Below are positions 61,001 through 64,000 of a stretch of 64,000 nucleotides of DNA, one piece after another. The stretch comes from Strix aluco (Eukaryota; Chordata; Aves; Strigiformes; Strigidae), in the NCBI RefSeq assembly GCF_031877795.1, contig NC_133946.1:11631144-11695143 (forward strand). Direction: 5' to 3'. How positions within the stretch are numbered: position 1 is the first letter of the stretch; each line of letters opens with the position of its first letter. The notes under the pieces are model-generated. The model had not been told where the DNA came from. It did not search any database and saw only the letters and a list, made by a program, of their open reading frames with translations. The translations under genes were made by a program, and so were the position numbers.

Positions 61001-63695
61001 ACTGAGTAACTACTTTGTGCTCACCTTCTCCACTCAACCCCTGATTTTACAGCACTCCACAATACTCCTCCACATCCCCCTCATGTTTTTTTTTTTTGCC
61101 AGACTACAGTCTCTGTCTACTCAGATGCTCTTCCTACAGTAGCCATTTCATACTTTTATTAATCTTGCTGCTCTTTTCTACCTTTTCCAGTTCTTTGTCT
61201 CATTTGAGACAAGGCCACTAGAAATGCACAGAAACATGGGTGCACACGTGTACACAGCGGCATGATTTCCCAATTATTTCCTTATAATTCCTAACATACA
61301 ACTTTGATCAAATACTCCTGAATGCTGCGTTGATATTTTACCATACTCATGATCTTGTTTGAGTAGCACTAGCCAACTCAGAGCCTGTTATTACAGGTTA
61401 GGATCAGGGTTTTTTTCTGTGTGCATTGCCTCATTTTTATCTGTACTAAATTTTACCACCTATTAGATCAGCCAGTCAACCAGCATTTCAAGGTCTTTCT
61501 ACAAATCAGTCCTCATTTTATTACCCCAAGTAATTTGGTACCATTGGTAAACTTTGTCTCATCCCTCTACACCTTCTGAGGATCATAGGCACACAGTATG
61601 TCACAGGCCCAAGCACGGATCCTTCTGGGAGTCTGCTGGTTCTCTCCTCTCGAAACCTTTTTCTTATTCTCCATGCATTTTACCATGCAAAGATATCCTC
61701 TCTCATTCTGTTCTTTAGGAGCCTTCGCTTATGACTGGAATCACACAAGCCACTTTCCAATTTTATTGAAAAGATTTAGAGCTCACTGTGGAACACAGCC
61801 ACTGCTTCCCCCTCCTCTTTTGCATTTTGTTACCCTGGTACTGCTCATGAATTGCCTCATTCTTTTCACAAACTTCTTCGTGCTTTTATTAAAAATCTCT
61901 TTTAAAAGGACATTTTTTTTGTTTTTCTCTAGATATGGAATGTGGTCATCCCAAAACTACTTTGAATTACTCTTAAACTGGGGTTGGTCTTGTTTCCAGA
62001 GCAATTCCTTGTTTGTGAACGAGAGCTCATTACAGAAAGATGCTGTTTGAGTAGAAATTTCTTCTGTCTAGAGGCAACTGATACTGCATTTGTGCCAGCA
62101 TGTTTCTCCTGATATGCTCCAATTAGTCTTCCTTAATTAACTGCTAAAATCTAGGACATTCTTCTCCAGCCTAGCTGTTGCCACCAGGACATCCACCTAT
62201 GGCCTCAGGATTTACACCGTCAATTTATAATCTATAGCAAAGATGAATTCATTTTGTAAACAGGTTATTCCCAGAAGTTTAAACACATTAGAAAATAGTA
62301 TCTCGTGCCTCTCCTTTAAGTTGGCCTTTCCCTTACCACGTTCTGTCTGGAGCGTAGCACCTAGCTCTACAAACTTCAAATATTTCATTCTCTCAAATGA
62401 AAAACACCCCACAAACTTCTGAGAGCTTTTTTTCAAACATTATTCCCACAAAGCAAGTTGCAGGCAAAGTTTTAGGCTTGTTGAAAACTCAAATATGTTT
62501 CATTTTAGTGAATTTCCAAGAAGAAACACTGTTTCTCAGAAGGAATTATGATTTTTAAGAATTGTGTAAGATGGGTACTGTTCTTGAGCTCTGCTGTGCC
62601 TTTAGCACCCACCTCATTATGGTCTTCTGAGAAACATCAGCCTTGGGGGAGCTCTGAATAGAAATTTTCAGAGCAGAATTAAGAAAACAGCTGTTCCACT
62701 TACGCAAAGAGGCTGCTCAAGTCTCTCAGTATATATTGCAAAATCTTCCCCTTTTGCGTTAGACCGAGAATCACCTATGTTACCATACGGAGCTGTTATC
62801 TTTACTCCTTTGTTTCCTTTACACATTCTAGCTTTACTTCAATTTTCTGCTTGCCTTTTCCATACATGGAAAAGTTAAAAACAAACAAAAACAGACCCAG
62901 AAGAAAGTCCTAACAAGGACAACTTTGCTGCAGGAAGCTTAAATTACAACTGAAACCAAGAACAAAGCCATAATCGTGTGCTTCCCTTAGCCTGCCACCC
63001 TGCAAGCAGAGAATTTAAAATTAGGGGGGGGGGGGGGGGGGAAGGAAAGAGAAACACACACTAGTTTTTCTGAAACTACATTTTCTTCCCTTTAAAGGGA
63101 AAAAACCCCACCACACACTGCGTTGGAATCTCACTGTAAGTACAGGTTTGTAGCTGCCTTGACCCGGGCTGTGCATCTTTGCTCTGGTGACTCAATGCAG
63201 AAGCATCACAAGTCTCCTGCAGGACTCCCTGTGGTGGCTCAAGGGGACATAAAGGCCAGGGCAGGATTAAAGCTGGTGCGATGCATGGTGGTAGGACCCA
63301 ACGCCATGCACAGCAGAAAATGAGGCTTTTGGCAGGCACTCTGGAGGGGAATTGTTGCTTTCCCAGCATTCTGGCATATTCTTTCCAACAAGCTCATATA
63401 CCCTAGTCTGGATATGCCTTTCTTTTGGGTGCACAGAAGACCCCAGGGAGTTCAGGGACGAGAGTAAAGACAGCTTTTCTATACACAGTTGTGATGTAAG
63501 GAGACAAGGTCCTCTCTGCCTCCTTGGAGCAGAAAGCCAGGGTAAACTGCCTCAGCTCTGCCAAAGCCCCGGGCAGCCTTACCTTTCCCATATGAACCAC
63601 TGCCAGAAACAAAGCTGTGCACTCACCTTGGGGATTTTGGCAAATCGCCCCACTCGGGTATCTCGGATGCTGGTGATATCCAAAATTTCCATTTC
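24800..63695 (-). CDS. PLCB2: PLCB2, phospholipase C beta-2, 30 consecutive 3' coding exons; first exons outside window
   Basis: G-protein-activated phosphoinositide phospholipase C: cleaves PIP2 to IP3 and diacylglycerol at the plasma membrane. Beta-2 is activated by G-beta-gamma, Gq-class alpha subunits and Rac, mainly in blood cells and taste cells. Thirty exons sum to 3468 nt (1155 residues plus TGA). Order in the visible protein: end of PH domain (1 to about 95), EF hands (about 95-260), catalytic X half (about 262-410), acidic XY linker (about 411-477), Y half (about 478-600), C2 (about 610-745), helical Gq-binding segment with SNPIKFF, variable linker, then the long charged coiled-coil C-terminal domain. 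Catalytic residues are intact: His in SSHNTYLT (48546-48548), His in ITHGFTM (48085-48087), Glu/Asp in CVELDCW, Glu in LSFENH. It ends ESIL, a class I PDZ-type tail. Beta-2 rather than beta-1/3/4 is chosen from [20 protein letters not shown], SQxLRxVF-like PH and [10 protein letters not shown] segments. The family's N-terminal residues (about 54) are missing and should lie past 64000. Confidence 0.97.
25209..25237. repeat. C-tract (G-tract on the PLCB2 strand)
   Basis: C runs of 4, 7 and 16 separated by single A bases. On the PLCB2 transcript this is a G-rich tract 137-165 nt upstream of the last-exon acceptor. Confidence 0.9.
25700..25786 (-). CDS. PLCB2: PLCB2 window exon 29 of 30 (coiled coil)
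   Basis: 29 codons, phase 0: [20 protein letters not shown] then RTIKEKESQ. Acceptor tttaaag, donor gtaaag. Confidence 0.94.
26382..26439 (-). CDS. PLCB2: PLCB2 window exon 28 of 30 (coiled coil)
   Basis: 58 nt: [19 protein letters not shown], a strongly conserved PLC-beta C-terminal helix. Acceptor tttaaag, donor gtgagt. Confidence 0.94.
27521..27616 (-). CDS. PLCB2: PLCB2 window exon 27 of 30 (coiled coil)
   Basis: 96 nt: [31 protein letters not shown] plus AG of a split Arg codon. Acceptor cccacag, donor gtactg. Confidence 0.94.
28300..28975. repeat. Ancient interspersed repeat, copy 1 (family not named)
   Basis: Shares ordered blocks with the copy at 60.6-61.8 kb: an agaaacagtgagtaa-type block, tgattttaca, acatccccctca (28548-28559), and further down a block on the pattern ttatttgta...gaatttaactgccat. 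It is cut off on the right by the CR1 insertion. Sits in a PLCB2 intron. Confidence 0.6.
28985..29858 (+). repeat. CR1 LINE, 5'-truncated 3' end
   Basis: About 0.87 kb of the CR1 ORF2 end and 3' UTR, antisense to PLCB2. Hallmarks: gagggacctggacaggctgg near 29040, gacttgggggtgttggtgga near 29190, agaagctgtggctgcccc near 29705, ggttggacagggctttgggc near 29746, and the terminal gattctagaatga. The reading frame is broken but conservation of the consensus is high, so this is a fairly young insertion. It sits next to, and probably in, the older repeat copy. Confidence 0.93.
30600..30676 (-). CDS. PLCB2: PLCB2 window exon 26 of 30 (coiled coil)
   Basis: 77 nt: [20 protein letters not shown] then KESSE plus AG of a split Ser codon. 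Donor gtaaac. Confidence 0.94.
30677..32023 (-). other. PLCB2 intron
   Basis: 1.35 kb between window exons 26 and 25. A short GC- and CpG-richer patch lies near 30830-30930; no exon or repeat recognised. Confidence 0.8.
32024..32192 (-). CDS. PLCB2: PLCB2 window exon 25 of 30 (C-terminal coiled coil)
   Basis: 169 nt: [56 protein letters not shown], ending phase 0. Heptad-like Leu/charged pattern. Donor gtaagg. Confidence 0.94.
32416..32623 (-). CDS. PLCB2: PLCB2 window exon 24 of 30 (C-terminal coiled coil)
   Basis: 208 nt: [40 protein letters not shown], then [10 protein letters not shown] and a basic [11 protein letters not shown] stretch. Start of the long helical C-terminal domain. Confidence 0.94.
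32624..35866 (-). other. PLCB2 introns flanking window exon 23
   Basis: Two introns (32624-34136 and 34191-35866) around the 54-nt exon. No repeats or further exons recognised. Confidence 0.75.
34137..34190 (-). CDS. PLCB2: PLCB2 window exon 23 of 30 (variable linker)
   Basis: 54 nt: [17 protein letters not shown] between split Gly and Glu codons. Assigned by phase, a good acceptor (tttcag) and donor (gtaact), and continuity into [10 protein letters not shown]. May be skipped in some transcripts, since it is a multiple of three. Confidence 0.82.
35867..35963 (-). CDS. PLCB2: PLCB2 window exon 22 of 30 (variable linker)
   Basis: 97 nt: [32 protein letters not shown] plus G. Low conservation in the family; assigned by canonical splice sites (tttag, gtaaac), matching phases and position between secure exons. 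Confidence 0.85.
36061..36146 (-). CDS. PLCB2: PLCB2 window exon 21 of 30 (Gq-binding segment)
   Basis: 86 nt: [20 protein letters not shown] then KLKDGSVE. The NPIK segment after C2 begins the helix-turn-helix that binds Gq-class alpha subunits in this family. Donor gtgagt. Confidence 0.94.
37147..37251 (-). CDS. PLCB2: PLCB2 window exon 20 of 30 (C2 domain end)
   Basis: 105 nt: [20 protein letters not shown] then [14 protein letters not shown] plus G of a split Asp codon. Last C2 strands. Confidence 0.95.
37520..37619 (-). CDS. PLCB2: PLCB2 window exon 19 of 30 (C2 domain)
   Basis: 100 nt: [20 protein letters not shown] then [13 protein letters not shown] plus G. GHRIIPV is the conserved C2 strand of PLC-beta. 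Donor gtaaat. Confidence 0.95.
38701..38865 (-). CDS. PLCB2: PLCB2 window exon 18 of 30 (C2 domain)
   Basis: 55 codons, phase 0: [58 protein letters not shown] is a typical C2-domain strand. Donor gtaata. Confidence 0.96.
39300..39305 (-). other. Non-canonical GC splice donor of PLCB2 window exon 17
   Basis: The + strand acttgc reads gcaagt on the PLCB2 strand, matching the GCAAGT consensus of GC-AG introns. The acceptor is tcatag at the 38865 boundary. No GT donor nearby keeps the frame. Confidence 0.85.
39306..39460 (-). CDS. PLCB2: PLCB2 window exon 17 of 30 (end of Y, start of C2), GC donor
   Basis: 155 nt: [51 protein letters not shown]. The only placement joining in frame to the next exon (ILSGQFLSD) puts the donor at gcaagt (39305-39300), a GC-AG intron. 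Confidence 0.93.
40485..40609 (-). CDS. PLCB2: PLCB2 window exon 16 of 30 (Y domain)
   Basis: 125 nt: [49 protein letters not shown]...SSNY contributes substrate-phosphate binding in the family. The acceptor (gagcaactgtag) has a weak pyrimidine tract. Confidence 0.96.
41028..41112 (-). CDS. PLCB2: PLCB2 window exon 15 of 30 (Y domain)
   Basis: 85 nt: [20 protein letters not shown] then KFPMQFV, with split codons at both ends. Acceptor tttctag, donor gtatcc. Confidence 0.94.
42041..42137 (-). CDS. PLCB2: PLCB2 window exon 14 of 30 (start of Y domain)
   Basis: 97 nt: [32 protein letters not shown] plus C of a split Gln codon. GTAG...[12 protein letters not shown] marks the start of the Y half of the barrel. 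Confidence 0.95.
42866..42963 (-). CDS. PLCB2: PLCB2 window exon 13 of 30 (acidic XY linker)
   Basis: 98 nt: [19 protein letters not shown] then [14 protein letters not shown]. In the family this acidic loop covers the active site and keeps the enzyme autoinhibited until it meets the membrane. Acceptor gcttag, donor gtactg. Confidence 0.94.
43780..43951 (-). CDS. PLCB2: PLCB2 window exon 12 of 30 (end of X, XY linker)
   Basis: 172 nt: [25 protein letters not shown], then the poorly conserved first half of the XY linker. The linker starts basic ([13 protein letters not shown]) and turns acidic (MDAEDT). The variable part has no recognisable motif. Confidence 0.93.
43952..45339 (-). other. PLCB2 intron
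   Basis: 1.4 kb between window exons 12 and 11. Nothing recognised. Confidence 0.8.
45340..45424 (-). CDS. PLCB2: PLCB2 window exon 11 of 30 (X domain)
   Basis: 85 nt: [20 protein letters not shown] then TEPLEKYP, ending phase 0. Acceptor ttcgttag, donor gtaagt. Confidence 0.95.
45807..45889 (-). CDS. PLCB2: PLCB2 window exon 10 of 30 (X domain)
   Basis: 83 nt: [20 protein letters not shown] then SFENHVD plus TC of a split Ser codon. The Glu in LSFENH is a calcium ligand in PLCs. Donor gtgagt. Confidence 0.95.
45890..48051 (-). other. PLCB2 intron holding an LTR
   Basis: 2.2 kb between window exons 10 and 9. Outside the LTR (46489-48051) the sequence is not recognised; 47640-47980 is CT-rich on the + strand. 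Confidence 0.8.
45975..46488 (+). mobile_element. Avian endogenous retrovirus LTR (solo LTR or fragment)
   Basis: About 0.5 kb in a PLCB2 intron (45890-48051), opposite in direction to the gene. The text resembles a very common avian ERV LTR: gagggaccccacgctggag near 46059, the tctcattatcctactctgat block near 46267, AATAAA at 46295-46300, gagtctgttttgcccatgat near 46323, and a 3' side with ccagccagggtcaacccacc near 46466. No gag, pol or env sequence is adjacent. Ends were not fixed by target-site duplications, so the limits are approximate. Confidence 0.7.
48052..48209 (-). CDS. PLCB2: PLCB2 window exon 9 of 30 (X domain, second catalytic His)
   Basis: 158 nt: [15 protein letters not shown], then [11 protein letters not shown] (calcium-ligand Glu and Asp) and [18 protein letters not shown] with the second catalytic His. 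Donor gtatgg. Confidence 0.96.
48530..48676 (-). CDS. PLCB2: PLCB2 window exon 8 of 30 (X domain, first catalytic His)
   Basis: 147 nt: [18 protein letters not shown] then [20 protein letters not shown]. The His-Asn pair of SSHN is the first catalytic histidine and a calcium ligand in the PLC family (human PLCB2 His327/Asn328). Confidence 0.96.
48872..49038 (-). CDS. PLCB2: PLCB2 window exon 7 of 30 (EF hands)
   Basis: 167 nt: [31 protein letters not shown] and [13 protein letters not shown], ending with G of a split Gly codon. Last EF-hand lobe before the catalytic barrel. Confidence 0.95.
49717..49817 (-). CDS. PLCB2: PLCB2 window exon 6 of 30 (EF hand)
   Basis: 101 nt: [20 protein letters not shown] then [13 protein letters not shown] and CA of a split His codon. 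Donor gtaagt; the TAA overlapping the donor is not a translated stop. Confidence 0.95.
50385..50460 (-). CDS. PLCB2: PLCB2 window exon 5 of 30 (EF hand)
   Basis: 76 nt: [20 protein letters not shown] then LPKGK, ending phase 0. The FPADRKRVE motif is characteristic of PLC-beta EF hands. Confidence 0.95.
52845..52898 (-). CDS. PLCB2: PLCB2 window exon 4 of 30 (EF hand)
   Basis: 54 nt microexon-sized segment: completes Ile, then [17 protein letters not shown] and AA of a split Asn codon. Too short to stand out as an open frame; found from the flanking phases. Donor gtgag. Confidence 0.93.
53534..53613 (-). CDS. PLCB2: PLCB2 window exon 3 of 30 (PH/EF boundary)
   Basis: 80 nt: [20 protein letters not shown] then TFLEK plus AT of a split Ile codon. 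Its acceptor pyrimidine tract is a TG dinucleotide repeat (see findings). Donor gtaagt. Confidence 0.95.
53623..53638. repeat. (AC)n / (TG)n microsatellite in a splice acceptor
   Basis: Eight AC units on the + strand; on the PLCB2 strand a TG repeat that begins 10 bases before the exon at 53613 and takes the place of the usual pyrimidine tract. Confidence 0.9.
53706..54000 (-). repeat. CR1 LINE 3' end, sense to PLCB2
   Basis: The + strand reads the reverse complement of a CR1 end: tttgggttggaagggacctt near 53729, caacctggccttgaaccctt near 53818, agggagggggcagccacagc near 53839 and gttaccccttgtcttgtcac near 53957. Lies in the 760-bp intron between window exons 3 and 2, so it makes up over a third of that intron; weaker similarity may continue to about 54190. 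Confidence 0.92.
54374..54514 (-). CDS. PLCB2: PLCB2 window exon 2 of 30 (PH domain)
   Basis: 47 codons, phase 0. Begins [12 protein letters not shown]; contains [20 protein letters not shown] and YKENVGQ. Follows a 9.1 kb intron, the longest in the window. Confidence 0.96.
60640..61760. repeat. Ancient interspersed repeat, copy 2 (family not named)
   Basis: Longer copy of the element at 28.3-29.0 kb. Shared blocks include agaaacactgagtaa near 60993, tgattttaca near 61042, acatccccctca (61072-61083) and the ttgcctcatttttatctgta region near 61427. Its left part (caggtcagaccacggaccca near 60670) and the later acaaatcagtcctcatttta region resemble repeats widespread in sauropsid genomes. Limits are approximate and the family's name and coding strand are unknown to me. 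Confidence 0.6.
63024..63041. repeat. G18 homopolymer
   Basis: Eighteen G in a row on the + strand (C-run on the PLCB2 strand), about 590 bp from window exon 1. Confidence 0.95.
63627..63695 (-). CDS. PLCB2: PLCB2 window exon 1 of 30 (PH domain)
   Basis: 23 codons, phase 0 at both ends: [20 protein letters not shown], a PH-domain strand pair typical of PLC-beta. Acceptor tgtag, donor gtgagt. In mammals this is coding exon 3, so two earlier coding exons are expected beyond the window (inference). Confidence 0.95.
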
Positions 63696-64000
63696 CTACA
63701 ACAAAACAAGGACAAGGAAGATTAGGAGACCCAAAGGAGGAAGGAAAGAAATCCATTGCTAAGCCCTCAGAAGCTGCAAAGCAGGTCTCAGCCAGCACGC
63801 TTCCCTGGGGAAGAGCTCTCCCAGCAGGACCAATGCAGGCAGGGAAACATCAGATGCTAGTGTGCCACCCTGGTAGGCTGGCTAGTGTGGAGCTGGCAGT
63901 GGTGGTCTGCAGCACCGTACAGGTTTATATGGGGAAACTCTACCCCAGTTAGAGTCTACGTGTCAATACAACCCAGAGTCTCCCATCACTGCTGCTCTCG
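63696..64000 (-). other. PLCB2 intron, running off the window
   Basis: Upstream of the acceptor at 63696-63698. No earlier coding exon is seen before the window end. Confidence 0.75.

Larger units (their letters stand above)
54515..63626 (-). other. PLCB2 9.1-kb intron
   Basis: Between window exons 2 and 1, the longest intron here. Contains the ancient repeat copy near 61 kb, a CpG-richer patch near 57740-57850 and a G18 run. I searched for PLCB2-like exons inside and found none. Confidence 0.8.

Noticed and set aside
61598-62050. 150-residue + strand frame
   Set aside because: Begins in the old interspersed repeat and reads as Phe/Leu-rich AT sequence.
54515-63626. Extra PLCB2 exons in the long intron
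   Set aside because: Window exons 1 and 2 join directly in phase (AAG then TGC CAG AAG) as in the family, so no exon is missing between them.

Overview
This is a piece of a vertebrate nuclear genome, almost certainly a bird. Coding sequence is split into short exons with GT-AG introns, and the introns carry CR1 LINE 3' ends of the avian type, an avian-type endogenous-retrovirus LTR and a 5S-rRNA-derived SINE. There is no operon structure, and I found no prokaryotic, viral or CRISPR system.

Two protein genes sit tail to tail. On the + strand (3428-14343) is the 3' part of PAK6, a group II p21-activated Ser/Thr kinase. Seven coding exons give 599 residues: the central Ser/Pro-rich region and the whole kinase domain to the stop codon. 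The N-terminal CRIB-coding exon is not visible and should lie upstream of base 1. On the - strand (24800-63695) is most of PLCB2, phospholipase C beta-2. Thirty consecutive coding exons give 1155 residues, from the second half of the PH domain to the stop codon. The first roughly 50 residues should lie beyond base 64000. All exon junctions were placed by hand, phases agree throughout, and the summed coding length is a multiple of three in both genes. One PLCB2 intron appears to use a GC donor.

Layout: 1-3427 PAK6 intron with a decayed CR1-like LINE; 3428-14343 PAK6 exons and introns, with a 5S-headed SINE near 6.4 kb; 14344 to about 24.36 kb the PAK6 3' UTR and the spacer between the genes, no gene recognised; 24.36-24.80 kb likely PLCB2 3' UTR; 24800-63695 PLCB2, with introns holding two CR1 3' ends, one LTR, two copies of an old interspersed repeat, homopolymer G/C tracts and a TG repeat inside one splice acceptor; 63696-64000 PLCB2 intron. 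PAK6 next to PLCB2 is the arrangement known on human chromosome 15q15, so this is conserved amniote synteny.

The two genes work in separate signalling routes (Rho-family GTPase/PAK and G-protein/phosphoinositide), and nothing in the sequence shows shared regulation. I do not see an undescribed biological system here. The points worth a second look are splice-site oddities and fossil repeats.
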